A stretch of DNA of 64,000 bases from Trichomonas vaginalis G3 (lineage: Eukaryota > Parabasalia > Trichomonadida > Trichomonadidae), in the NCBI RefSeq assembly GCF_026262505.1, contig NC_067206.1, forward strand, positions 15,310,205 through 15,374,204. The letters run 5' to 3'. Every line of letters begins with the position of its first letter. The first letter of the stretch is position 1. The notes below the pieces were generated by a model that was not told the origin of the DNA, did not search any database, and worked only from the letters and a program-made list of their open reading frames with translations. This document shows, piece by piece, positions 41,869 to 53,026 of this stretch. Both the position numbers and the translations under genes were made by a program.

Positions 41869-43035
41869 TGTAATGCATGAAAATTCGGTTCACTTCATTT
41901 TTGACACTTTACATATCGGATGTATTATCTAAGAATTATGTAATGCATGAAAATTCGGTTCAATTCATTTTTGACACTTTACATATCGGATGTATTATCT
42001 AAGAATTATATTATAAAATAATAATTTTGTGTTTTATAAGTTTATTTGTATAAATTGATTCAAAAAAATGGAAAGACAAGAAGTGGATCTGCCAAATGAA
42101 AATCAGATTTATAGTTTTAGAGAGTTACATACATGAAATATGAAAATTGAACTTTGTATAAGGAATTGTTGGCTATGATGTACTGATCATGAATCAGTAC
42201 ATCATAGCCAACAATTCCTTCGCAAACAGCGGGAAACTTTGTCTGAATAGTTTAACATTCAGACAAAGTTTCCCGCTGTCAGAGAGGGAATGGAAGGGTA
42301 AGAGGTATATATTCATAATGTATACCTCTTACCCTTTCATTCCCTCGAGAAAGTTCAAAAACTTGGGTGCAATCAGTTCTGATTGCACCCAAGTTTTTGA
42401 ACTTTGTATACGGAATTGTTGGCTATGATGTACTGATCATGAATCAGTACATCATAGCCAACAATTCCTTCGCAAACAGCGGGAAACTTTGTCTGAATAG
42501 TTTAACATTCAGACAAAGTTTCCCGCTGTCAGGGAGGGAATTAGAGGGTAAGAGGTATATATTCATAATGTATACCTCTTACCCTTTCATTCCCTCGAGA
42601 AAGTTCAAAAACTTGGGTGCAATCAGTTCTGATTGCACCCAAGTTTTTGAACTTTGTATAAGGAATTGTTGGCTATGATGTACTGATCATGAATCAGTAC
42701 ATCATAGCCAACAATTCCTTCCCAAACAACCCGAAATTTGTCTGATTCCACACTAATTTTATTAATTTATCTAAACTTTTATCTCTTGTTCTAGATAAAT
42801 TATCATCAATAATAATCTCTTGTTCTATTTCACTATTATATATATATATATTTATATGATTTGATTTAAAAAAAATAAATAAATAAATTAATAAATCATT
42901 TACTCAAATATATCAAAAGTTTTATTTTTATATATAAAGATAACTACTTTTAAAAAAAAATACCCTATATATTTTTGCCATGTAAACTTGTCACTTTTGT
43001 CAGAAGTGAAGTGAACCGAATTTTCATGCACAACA
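41869..43035 (+). mobile_element. IS481-like deletion derivative with P palindromes, 1167 bp
   Basis: The TIRs are TGTAATGCATGAAAATTCGG and, inverted, TGTTGTGCATGAAAATTCGG. The 15-bp duplication GAAGATTTTGTGTTC lies at 41854-41868 and 43036-43050. The first 71 bp are tandemly duplicated (41869 and about 41939). A remnant of the transposase start (MERQEVDLPNENQIY) is fused at about 42105 to a later piece (gene-internal deletion). It carries the array 42155-42720. Confidence 0.93.
42155..42720 (+). repeat. P-type palindrome array (two cassettes plus end hairpin)
   Basis: P2-P3-P4-P1 twice, then P2. The second P4 has an arm mismatch cluster (GAATTAGAGGG opposite CTTTCATTC). All loops are in one orientation here. 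Confidence 0.9.
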
Positions 43036-43361
43036 GAAGATTTTGTGTTCTACTTCAAAATTTTATTTTTTATTAAAAAGAATCTTTACAAAATATACAT
43101 TTACTTTAATTAATATTTAAAAACGTGCTCTATCAAAAGTTCCAAAAATTCAATATTTTAGCTTTTCTGACGTGTCACTTTTGATGAATTTCTGTTTACA
43201 ACAAATTGTTTAATATTTGAATGTAAAGAATTTGTAATGCATGAAAATTCGGTTCAATTCATTTTTGACACTTTACATATCGGATGTATTATCTAAGAAT
43301 TATATTATAAAATAATAATTTTGTGTTTTATAAGTTTATTTGTATAAATTGATTCAAAAAA

Positions 43362-44294
43362 ATGGAAAGACAAGAAGTGGATCTGCCAAATGAAAATCAG
43401 ATTTATATTACGGCATATCTTGAATATTCTATTGGCAAAAAGACAGCAGACCAAGTTGCAAAAGATTTGCACATAGGTAGAAAAAAATTATTATTAAAAT
43501 GGCAAGAACTTGGTTTAAATCCAAAAAAGCTCGGAAGACCAGAAACTCCTCTTAGAACAGATTTGTTACCAACCATTCACGAAATAAAAGCTAAGTACAA
43601 TCTCGGTTATAAAAAAGTTTTAGAGAGTTACATACATGATGACACAGTTTCATTTCACGATATGCTTAAATTATACGAAAAAGAGAATCTTTTCAAATTT
43701 CGGCGAGATCCAGAAAAAATTGATGAACATCCAAATCAGTATGTTTCCCAATACGTAAATCAGCAATGGCATACTGATTTAAAAAGCTTCAAAGAAGAGA
43801 CAAATGATACCAAGCATACTTATCATTTAATTGCCTTTATCGATGACAGATCTCGTTTTTGTATTTATTACGAAATTCTTCCCGATAAAACAATGAAATC
43901 AACTTCAAAAGCTTTACAAAATGCTATCGACTCTATCAAAATTATTCCATACGAACTTTTGACAGATAATGGATGCGAATTTACAGGAAAGGACTTCAAA
44001 AACGTTCTTCAAGTAAATGGCATTCAACACCATCGGACAGAACCTTACACACCACAGTTAAATGGTAAAATAGAACGTTTTTGGCAAACAATCTTTTCGG
44101 CTCGCCCAGATTTTATCGAAATAAGAGAATTTTTACCTCACGCAATAGAAGAATACAACACAGTATGGGTTCATACAGCTCTTAAAGATCTTTTCGGTGG
44201 AAAACCTACTCCAAAATCAATTTGGGACCAGGGTCCTAAATGGACAAAGGACTTAAACCCAAATCCTGAGTTCGAAATACAGCCTCGTAACTAA
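43362..44294 (+). CDS. IS481-like DD35E transposase, 310 aa
   Basis: An integrase-fold (rve) transposase. A helix-turn-helix-like N-terminus (KTADQVAKDLHIGRKKLLLK) and LGRPETPLRTDLLPTIHEIK are followed by the core triad QQWHTDLK (D139), LTDNGCEF (D202) and QLNGKIERF (E238), with 35 residues between D202 and E238. The frame is intact from MERQEVDLPNENQIY. The layout and the 14-16 bp duplications fit IS481-like transposons reported in eukaryotes; the family name is inference. It is expected to mobilise the deleted copies at 32602, 41869, 48238, 52165, 53354 and 58848. Confidence 0.9.
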   Translation: MERQEVDLPNENQIYITAYLEYSIGKKTADQVAKDLHIGRKKLLLKWQELGLNPKKLGRPETPLRTDLLPTIHEIKAKYNLGYKKVLESYIHDDTVSFHDMLKLYEKENLFKFRRDPEKIDEHPNQYVSQYVNQQWHTDLKSFKEETNDTKHTYHLIAFIDDRSRFCIYYEILPDKTMKSTSKALQNAIDSIKIIPYELLTDNGCEFTGKDFKNVLQVNGIQHHRTEPYTPQLNGKIERFWQTIFSARPDFIEIREFLPHAIEEYNTVWVHTALKDLFGGKPTPKSIWDQGPKWTKDLNPNPEFEIQPRN

Positions 44295-44770
44295 AAATAA
44301 AGTAAAAATACGAATAAACATTTTATTATAATTTAAATAATTTTTATTCATAAAGTAATACGATATATAGCTAAGCTATGTAAGGATATTCTGATGCTGA
44401 GAGTTTAAGAACTTTAAATTACGTATAGAAAAAAAATTCATTTAATATTTTGTAACATTTTTTAAATTGATAGATAGTTAGATTTTGTAGGGGAAGGTAA
44501 GATTCTTTGTGGTAATAATGGTCGTTGAAATTAAAATGAATGTAAGATTTGTGGAGAAATTGTATAAATTTGCATAGTGTTAGATTCAGAATAGGAGCAT
44601 ATGAGCCAGTGATTGTGTCTAATGTTTTTAAGGTGCTAATTGGAAGTAGAAAAGAAAAAATTTGTTGCAATAACATCATATTGCAAAAAAGTTTTTAAAA
44701 TATGATGTATGAATAAGAGTATGATTGGTATAGATTTGGGTTGTATAAATGTGATTGAACAATTGTTAAT
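44295..44770. other. Element 3' region, no gene
   Basis: AT-rich sequence between the transposase and its palindrome array. The same stretch is present in the element at 48238 (48712-49190). Confidence 0.5.
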
Positions 44771-44772
44771 GG

Positions 44773-45145
44773 AAAGTTCAAAAACTTGGGTGCAATCAGT
44801 TCTGATTGCACCCAAGTTTTTGAACTTTATATAAGGAATTGTTGGCTATGATGTACTGATCATGAATCACTACATCATAGCCAACAATTCCTTCGCAAAC
44901 AGCGGGAAACTTTGTCTGAATAGTTTAACATTCAGACAAAGTTTCCCGCTGTCAGAGAGGAATGGAAGGGTAAGAGGTATATATTCATAATGTATACCTC
45001 TTACCCTTTCATTCCCTCGAGAAAGTTCAAAAACTTGGGTGCAATCAGTTCTGATTGCACCCAAGTTTTTGAACTTTGTATAAGGAATTGTTGGCTATGA
45101 TGTACTGATCATGAATCAGTACATCATAGCCAACAATTCCTTCCC
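44773..45145 (+). repeat. P-type palindrome array (1.5 cassettes)
   Basis: P1-P2-P3-P4-P1-P2. The first P2 carries one unpaired base (ATCACTAC instead of ATCAGTAC), a variant also found at about 50535, 52420 and, inverted, 53956. Confidence 0.9.
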
Positions 45146-45509
45146 AAACAACCCGAAATTTGTCTGATTCCACACTAATTTTATTAATTTATCTAAACTT
45201 TTATCCTCGTCTACAATTTAATCATCAATAATTATCTCTTGTTCTATTTCACTATTATATATATATATTTATATGATTTGATTTAAAAAAAATAAATAAA
45301 TTAATAAATCATTTACTCAAATATATCAAAAGTTTTATTTTTATATATAAAGATAACTACTTTTAAAAAAATACCCTATATATTTTGCCATGTAAACTAT
45401 TTTTGTCATGTAAACTTGTCACTTTTTGTCAGAAGTGAAGTGAACCGAATTTTCATGCACAACAGAATGTAAAGAATTGAATAGTAATAATTTTAGTTTT
45501 AATACATAG

Positions 45510-47675
45510 GAGAAAGGGACAGACTAGTCCATTGTCACTTTTTAATTTAGCAAATGAACGCTTATGGAGTGGAGTTTTTGGGTAAATCTGATTTGCTTAT
45601 AAATGAAATAAAATCAAAAGAAACCATATTGGCATTATATTATGCAAAAATAAATGATCTTACTTAGTACTTTTAAAGTTAATTTCAGAAAAAATTTGAC
45701 ACAATGGTATCCGGCACATACAAGTGGTGTACAACCAAAATATAAGTTGGTTTGAACATATATTGCTATATCTCATGATCTTACTTAGTACTTTTAAAGT
45801 TAATTTCAGAAAAAATTTGACACAATGGTATCCGGCACATACAAGTGGTGTACAACCAAAATTTCATATCCCTAGTTTTACATTTATGTTTAGTTTTATT
45901 TCACCTAATTTTCAAAGATCATAATTGAATTAGATGGCCAAGCTATTCAAAACACGACCAAGCTTATCAAAATAAGACCAATATAATCAAAATTCTTTAT
46001 TCTTTCAAATCATTTCATTTTAATGCAGATCCAAGATCACGAACTCACATATATCGAGTTGCTTAAGTATGGAGTGCAACAAGAAATCCAAGCAGGTTGT
46101 AGTTATTCATATAAAACTAGGAACGAAAGAAATCAAATCCAATTTAATTGTAAGTGGCCGAATTGTCCATGTCGCTTCCTTGTTGATACACTTCCCGATG
46201 ACAATTACCACATACGAAAATGTATTAACACCCACAATTATTCTGCCCCTTTTCCAAACAAATCACAACAAATTACATCATATTTTTATAGATCTTATTT
46301 AACAAGATATTTTGAATCAAATCAAGACCGTGTTTACGCACAATTAAGGTGTTTCAAAGATCTTAATATCCCATTTGATAGTGGGATCATTGCGGAAATG
46401 TTTCAACAATCTACAGATGCTTTAAAAAAGTTTTCTAAACGCCTTCATGCAATCAATACCCGTTTCTCAGTGGATGATGTTACATCTCTTGCAATTTTTG
46501 TCGACATGGTTAAGAGTCATTCTCCGGATGATCTCATCGAGTTTATTCACGACCCAGATCGTATGATTTTCTATTACGCCCCATTCGAAGCAAATGCTTT
46601 TTCACATCAAATACAAACTTATCACATTGATTCCACTTATAAGCTCTTGCGCTCTCGCATACCATTTTATGCCGTCACTGGCAAATTCGCGGAATCAATT
46701 GTTTTTCCGTTTTTGTATTTTTTCGTTTGGCCCGACACAAGTGAAAATATACAAGTTTGTTCACAGCATATTTTGGCTCCATCAATCGCGAACCATCTTA
46801 TTTTTCAATGGACTGCGCACCTCAAATCACAAATGCTGTTGAAACAGCCATCCCCTTATGCCAGATCATTTGGTGTGGCGTTCATGTGTTGCGCGCTGTC
46901 ATGAGAAAGGCTGAAAAGTTTCAAGATCGTTCCAACTTCGAAACTTTCTATAACTTAATGAAGTTATTGGTCTTTGGTTCTGAAGAGGAAGAAATTGATC
47001 CTGATGAAGTTTACAACAATTTAGAAGAAATTTTAAATGAGGAACCTGCTGCCCGTGAATACTTTGACCGACAGTGGCGCCATCATCTTGACAGGTGGAT
47101 GCTTCGCTATAGAAATGAAGGAGATGGAACAAACAACATCTCGGAATCACATTTCAAGGTTTTGAAGCACCAGTACTTCCCAGAAAGGCGAAATCTTCGA
47201 CTCGATGAACTTGTCATCGAGTTATATTCCAGTGTTGTTCCTTCATTCCTGATTAAGTTGCAAATTAAAGGTCTGGATTCAGAGAGAAGTGTTAAAGTTA
47301 TCAAAAAAGTCACAAGAGATTTCGAAGAAATGACACAATTTAAAAAAGTCGAATGCATCAGTATGCTTGAAGCTGTTCAGAAAGGTCTGAAAAATGATAC
47401 ACTTGATCCCAACATTGTTTACTCAACATTAAAAATATTATTGCAAAGAAAACATTTGATTTAATAAACATTTAATTTATTATAATTAATTTTTTATTAC
47501 AGTATAGTAAAAAATGCTATAAATAAATTATTATATTTTATTAAAATGTGACTTTTAATAGTAAGTGAATAAAATAAATCAGGAATTGGGAAAGAAATAA
47601 GGTTAATTAAAAATAATGAAAATTACAAGTTTAAGGTTAATGAAAAGTGACAATGGGCGAGTTTGTTCCCCACTC
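45510..47675 (+). mobile_element. MULE transposon, copy B, in the duplicated segment
   Basis: Same TIRs, length and 10-bp duplication (TAATACATAG, 45500-45509 and 47676-47685) as copy A, so it arrived by segmental duplication. The leader has two 121-bp units. Confidence 0.92.
46023..47464 (+). pseudogene. MULE transposase, frameshifted copy
   Basis: Identical to 4972-6414 except for a one-base deletion near 46759 (GTTTGTTCACAGC against GTTTGTCTCACAGC at 5703). It shifts the frame after residue 245, before D264, so the catalytic core is lost. The rest stays open in the shifted frame to 47464. Confidence 0.93.
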
Positions 47676-48150
47676 TAATACATAGCTAATTGCTAAGGAA
47701 AATAATTAATTTATTGTAATTTTGACATGTAAACTAAAGGGGAATTTAGCCGGCCAAATATGTGTCACTTTTTGACTTCACCCCACTTTCACCTTTCGTC
47801 TTATGACAAAATCATATATACAATCCGTCAAATAATGCGTCTAGCCTATAAATTTTTGTGAGATTTTTTTTGTGAATTCCTATCAAAAATGTATAGAAAA
47901 GTCATTTTTCTCTAAAATTTTAATATCTGGCATATTTCTCTATTATAAATATATATCCAAAATTTCCACAAATTATTCTATGTCTTTCTCAAATCTTCTC
48001 TCAAAATTATTATTATATATTTAGAATAATTATATATAACCTAGTATCTTTAAAATAAAGTGTTATATACGAAAACGATAAAAACAGTTTGACAGAAAAA
48101 GTGATAACTTTACGTGTCAAAAATAGAAAAAGTGACATTTTATTCGTAAT

Positions 48151-48237
48151 ATTAAAATGAATCATCATAATCTTCTTCATAAGGGTCTTCATAATCTTCT
48201 TGATATTCTTCTTCATAATTTACTTCGTATTCTTCTT
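48151..48237 (-). pseudogene. Copy B of the integrase-type transposase, extreme C-terminus
   Basis: This is the acidic tail of the gene copied from 7100, separated from the rest (51139-51810) by the insertion 48238-51138. Confidence 0.8.
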
Positions 48238-48366
48238 TGTAATGCATGAAAATTCGGTTCACTTCATTTTTGACACTTTACATATCGGATGTATTATCTA
48301 AGAATTATATTATAAAATAATAATTTTGTGTTTTATAAGTTTATTTGTATAAATTGATTCAAAAAA

Positions 48367-48711
48367 ATGGAAAGACAAGAAGTGGATCTATGCGAATTTA
48401 CAGGAAAGGACTTCAAAAACGTTCTTCAAGTAAATGGCATTCAACACCATCGGACAGAACCTTACACACCACAGTTAAATGGTAAAATAGAACGTTTTTG
48501 GCAAACAATCTTTTCGGCTCGCCCAGATTTTATCGAAATAAGAGAATTTTTACCTCACGCAATAGAAGAATACAACACAGTATGGGTTCATACAGCTCTT
48601 AAAGATCTTTTCGGTGGAAAACCTACTCCAAAATCAATTTGGGACCAGGGTCCTAAATGGACAAAGGACTTAAACCCAAATCCTGAGTTCGAAATACAGC
48701 CTCGTAACTAA
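48367..48711 (+). pseudogene. Internally deleted IS481-like transposase, 114 codons
   Basis: The first 8 codons (MERQEVDL) join directly to CEFTGKDFKNVLQVNGIQHH, removing the first two catalytic Asp. Only the Glu part (LNGKIERF) remains. The junction has short GGAT microhomology. The frame is kept by chance or selection, so a truncated protein could be made. Confidence 0.92.
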
Positions 48712-49192
48712 AAATAAAGTAAAAATACGAATAAACATTTTATTATAATTTAAATAATTTTTTTATTCATAAAGTAATACGATATATAGCTAAGCTATGT
48801 AAGGATATTCTGATGCTGAGAGTTTAAGAACTTTAAATTACGTATAGAAAAAAAATTCATTTAATATTTTGTAACATTTTTTAAATTGATAGATAGTTAG
48901 ATTTTGTAGGGGAAGGTAAGATTCTTTGTGGTAATAATGGTCGTTGAAATTAAAATGAATGTAAGATTTGTGGAGAAATTGTATAAATTTGCATAGTGTT
49001 AGATTCAGAATAGGAGCATATGAGCCAGTGATTGTGTCTAATGTTTTTAAGGTGCTAATTGGAAGTAGAAAAGAAAAAAATTTGTTGCAATAACATCATA
49101 TTGCAAAAAAGTTTTTAAAATATGATGTATGAATAAGAGTATGATTGGTATAGATTTGGGTTGTATAAATGTGATTGAACAATTGTTAATGG

Positions 49193-50811
49193 AAAGTTCA
49201 AAAACTTGGGTGCAATCAGTTCTGATTGCACCCAAGTTTTTGAACTTTATATAAGGAATTGTTGGCTATGATGTACTGATCATGAATCAGTACATCATAG
49301 CCAACAATTCCTTCGCAAACAGCGGGAAACTTTGTCTGAATAGTTTAACATTCAGACAAAGTTTCCCGCTGTCAGAGAGGGAATGGAAGGGTAAGAGGTA
49401 TATATTCATAATGTATACCTCTTACCCTTCCATTCCCTCAAGAAAGTTCAAAAACTTGGGTGCAATCAGAACTGATTGCACCCAAGTTTTTGAACTTTAT
49501 ATAAGGAATTGTTGGCTATGATGTACTGATCATGAATCAGTACATCATAGCCAACAATTCCTTCGCAAACAGCGGGAAACTTTGTCTGAATAGTTTAACA
49601 TTCAGACAAAGTTTCCCGCTGTCAGAGAGGGAATGGAAGGGTAAGAGGTATACATTATGAATATATACCTCTTACCCTTCCATTCCCTCAAGAAAGTTCA
49701 AAAACTTGGGTGCAATCAGAACTGATTGCACCCAAGTTTTTGAACTTTATATAAGGAATTGTTGGCTATGATGTACTGATCATGAATCAGTACATCATAG
49801 CCAACAATTCCTTCGCAAACAGCGGGAAACTTTGTCTGAATAGTTTAACATTCAGACAAAGTTTCCCGCTGTCAGAGAGGGAATGGAAGGGTAAGAGGTA
49901 TATATTCATAATGTATACCTCTTACCCTTCCATTCCCTCAAGAAAGTTCAAAAACTTGGGTGCAATCAGTTCTGATTGCACCCAAGTTTTTGAACTTTAT
50001 ATAAGGAATTGTTGGCTATGATGTACTGATCATGAATCAGTACATCATAGCCAACAATTCCTTCGCAAACAGCGGGAAACTTTGTCTGAATAGTTTAACA
50101 TTCAGACAAAGTTTCCCGCTGTCAGAGAGGGAATGGAAGGGTAAGAGGTATATATTCATAATGTATACCTCTTACCCTTCCATTCCCTCAAGAAAGTTCA
50201 AAAACTTGGGTGCAATCAGTTCTGATTGCACCCAAGTTTTTGAACTTTATATAAGGAATTGTTGGCTATGATGTACTGATCATGAATCAGTACATCATAG
50301 CCAACAATTCCTTCGCAAACAGCGGGAAACTTTGTCTGAATAGTTTAACATTCAGACAAAGTTTCCCGCTGTCAGAGAGGGAATGGAAGGGTAAGAGGTA
50401 TATATTCATAATGTATACCTCTTACCCTTCCATTCCCTCAAGAAAGTTCAAAAACTTGGGTGCAATCAGTTCTGATTGCACCCAAGTTTTTGAACTTTAT
50501 ATAAGGAATTGTTGGCTATGATGTACTGATCATGAATCACTACATCATAGCCAACAATTCCTTCGCAAACAGCGGGAAACTTTGTCTGAATAGTTTAACA
50601 TTCAGACAAAGTTTCCCGCTGTCAGAGAGGGAATGGAAGGGTAAGAGGTATATATTCATAATGTATACCTCTTACCCTTCCATTCCCTCAAGAAAGTTCA
50701 AAAACTTGGGTGCAATCAGTTCTGATTGCACCCAAGTTTTTTGAACTTTGTATAAGGAATTGTTGGCTATGATGTACTGATCATGAATCAGTACATCATA
50801 GCCAACAATTC
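49193..50811 (+). repeat. P-type palindrome array: six 250-bp cassettes plus P1-P2
   Basis: P1 starts at 49193, 49443, 49693, 49943, 50193, 50443 and 50693; the cassette is exactly 250 bp: P1 (56 bp), P2 (57), P3 (50), P4 (63) with short spacers. P1 loops read CAGTTCTG in five modules and CAGAACTG in two (49443, 49693). P4 loops read TATTCATAATG in all but the module at about 49627, where it is inverted. The 79-codon open frames repeated here are by-products of the palindromes. Confidence 0.95.
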
Positions 50812-51138
50812 CTTCCCAAACAACCCGAAATTTGTCTGATTCCACACTAATTTTATTAATTTATCTAAACTTTTATCCTCGTCTACAATTTAATCATCAA
50901 TAATTATCTCTTGTTCTATTTCACTATTATATATATATATTTATATGATTTGATTTAAAAAAAAATAAATAAATTAATAAATCATTTACTCAAATATATC
51001 AAAAGTTTTATTTTTATATATAAAGATAACTACTTTTAAAAAAAATACCCTATATATTTTTACCATGTAAACTATTTTTGCCATGTAAACTTGTCACTTT
51101 TGTCAGAAGTGAAGTGAACCGAATTTTCATGCACAACA

Positions 51139-51810
51139 CTTCGTATTCTTCTTCATTACTATCTTCTTCTATTTCAACCGGATTCGCCTTATTTTCTTCT
51201 TCTTCAACTTCCTCGCCTTCTTTTTCCCATTCATCTTCTTCGATTCCTTGGAGCTCTGGCATCTCATTGGCCATAAGTGAACCTGGAAGAAAATCTTGAG
51301 AGACTCCATCCACAATCCATTTTGCCGGCATTCCCCTCTTCCAAATTGGAAGTTTCTTCCACATTTCAGATGGGCTATAGTGAATTTGTTTTCCATTCAC
51401 ATAATGAGTTGGTAATGCTAGATGAGGTTTAGCATTATAGTACTCAACCCATTGTTGAATCTTTGCCCATGACAACTCTCTGCTCTCTATGTTAGGGCAC
51501 AAGCGCTCGATTTTCCCATTTTGGTATGGGCAATGGGAGACAATATATACATTATTGATCCCCCGAACCCTCATAGCCTTTAGGAACTCGCCTTTATTCT
51601 CGCCGCCATTATCGGACCAAATTGTATGTGGTGGTCCATAACGGGCTATTGCTCTCTTAATTACTTTCACTGTTTGGCTAGCATGTTTTGACGAAAGATG
51701 CTGCCATTCTATGATGAGCCTTGTGCAGTCATCAATCACAGCATAAAGAATCTGACTTCTCTTTTTGCCAAGAAAGTGGATATCAACGTGCCATATTTGG
51801 TTAGGAAAGG
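51139..51810 (-). pseudogene. Copy B of the integrase-type transposase, catalytic part
   Basis: A near-identical copy of 7185-7842 with the WHVDIHF, WSDNGGEN and NGKIERL motifs. It is bounded on the 5' side by the copy of the 7843 element and on the 3' side by the 48238 insertion. The open frame 51050-51880 takes both its first and last residues from transposon ends. Confidence 0.85.
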
Positions 51811-52164
51811 TGTTGTGCATGAAAAATAGCGTGACTTCACTTTTGACAAAAAGTGACACTATTTCTGATGGTTTTGTCATTTATTTGTCAGATTTATAAA
51901 TGGATAATAATGCTGTAAATCAGATATTAATTAAAAATATTTAAGATTTATGTTCGAATTGAAAAGCAAAATGATATTTTTTTAATTGGAAAACGTTATT
52001 ATCTGATATTTTGAAGTTTTTAATATTTGTTAGTATCTTAAATTATTGAATGCATACGTTTTTTATGTTCTGAATTTTAAAAAAATTGTGAAGAATTTAG
52101 TTTTTTGGAGATGGATGTTTAATATTTGTGAGTGAGAATGCAAACAGGAGTTTGGTACTTTAAG

Positions 52165-53026
52165 TGTAATGCATGAAAATTCGGTTCACTTCATTTTTGA
52201 CACTTTACATATTGGATGTATTATCTAAGAATTATATTATAAAATAAGAATTTTGTGTTTTATAAGTTTTTTTGTATAAATTGATTCAAAAAAATGGAAC
52301 GACAAGAAGTGGATCTGCCAAATGAAAATCAGATTTATAGTTTTAGAGAGTTACATACATGAAATATGAAAATTGAACTTTGTATAAGGAATTGTTGGCT
52401 ATGATGTACTGATCATGAATCACTACATCATAGCCAACAATTCCTTCGCAAACAGCGGGAAACTTTGTCTGAATAGTTTAACATTCAGACAAAGTTTCCC
52501 GCTGTCAGAGAGGGAATGGAAGGGTAAGAGGTATATATTCATAATGTATACCTCTTACCCTTTGATTCCCTCGAGAAAGTTCAAAAACTTGGGTGCAATC
52601 AGAACTGATTGCACCCAAGTTTTTGAACTTTATATAAGGAATTGTTGGCTATGATGTACTGATCATGAATCAGTACATCATAGCCAACAATTCCTTCCCA
52701 AACAACCCGAAATTTGTCTGATTCCACACTAATTTTATTAATTTATCTAAACTTTTATCCTCGTCTACAATTTAATCATCAATAATTATCTCTTGTTCTA
52801 TTTCACTATTATATATATATATATTTATATGATTTGATTTAAAAAAAAATAAATAAATAAATTAATAAATCATTTACTCAAATATATCAAAAGTTTTATT
52901 TTTATATATAAAGATAACTACTTTTAAAAAAAATACCCTATATATTTTTGCCATGTAAACTATTTTTGCCATGTAAACTTGTCACTTTTGTCAGAAGTGA
53001 AGTGAACCGAATTTTCATGCACAACA
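52165..53026 (+). mobile_element. IS481-like short derivative, 862 bp
   Basis: Family TIRs. The 15-bp duplication GTTTGGTACTTTAAG lies at 52150-52164 and 53027-53041; the uninterrupted site is in copy A at about 8186. It carries a transposase-start remnant and one P cassette (52384-52700, P1 loop CAGAACTG). Confidence 0.94.
52384..52700 (+). repeat. P-type palindrome cassette
   Basis: P2-P3-P4-P1-P2. P1 loop is CAGAACTG, the first P2 has the ATCACTAC variant, and P4 has one arm mismatch (TTTGATTCCC). Confidence 0.88.

Larger units (their letters stand above)
40769..43203 (-). mobile_element. Foldback element with long arms, hosting an IS481-like insertion
   Basis: The ends are TGTAATAAACAGAAATTCAT and, inverted, TGTTGTAAACAGAAATTCAT. 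The interior is two arms of about 430-450 bp (about 40944-41402 and about 41440-41864) that are almost exact inverse copies. It equals the family at 57387-60426 with the transposase region deleted. No target duplication is seen (GTTC against AATT), so its flanks may be recombined. The element 41869-43035 sits inside. Confidence 0.85.
43233..45464 (+). mobile_element. IS481-like autonomous element, 2232 bp
   Basis: The TIRs are TGTAATGCATGAAAATTCGG and, inverted, TGTTGTGCATGAAAATTCGG, with GTGAC motifs inside. The 14-bp duplication GAATGTAAAGAATT lies at 43219-43232 and 45465-45478. It contains the only full transposase of this family in the window and a P array at its 3' end. Confidence 0.93.
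48238..51138 (+). mobile_element. IS481-like element with deleted transposase and a seven-fold P array
   Basis: Same TIRs as 43233. The 15-bp duplication CTTCGTATTCTTCTT lies at 48223-48237 and 51139-51153; the empty site exists in copy A at about 7170-7185. It is 2901 bp long because of the array at 49193-50811. Confidence 0.95.

Noticed and set aside
45510-47675. Counting MULE copy B as an independent transposition
   Set aside because: It has the same flanks and the same 10-bp target duplication as copy A, so it came with the segmental duplication.
49282-50744. Repeated 79-codon open frames (MNQYIIANNSFANSG...) in every P cassette, on both strands
   Set aside because: They are exact by-products of the palindromes, occur on either strand, and change residues only where loops flip (AISSDC or AIRTDC). 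No sign of a protein under selection.
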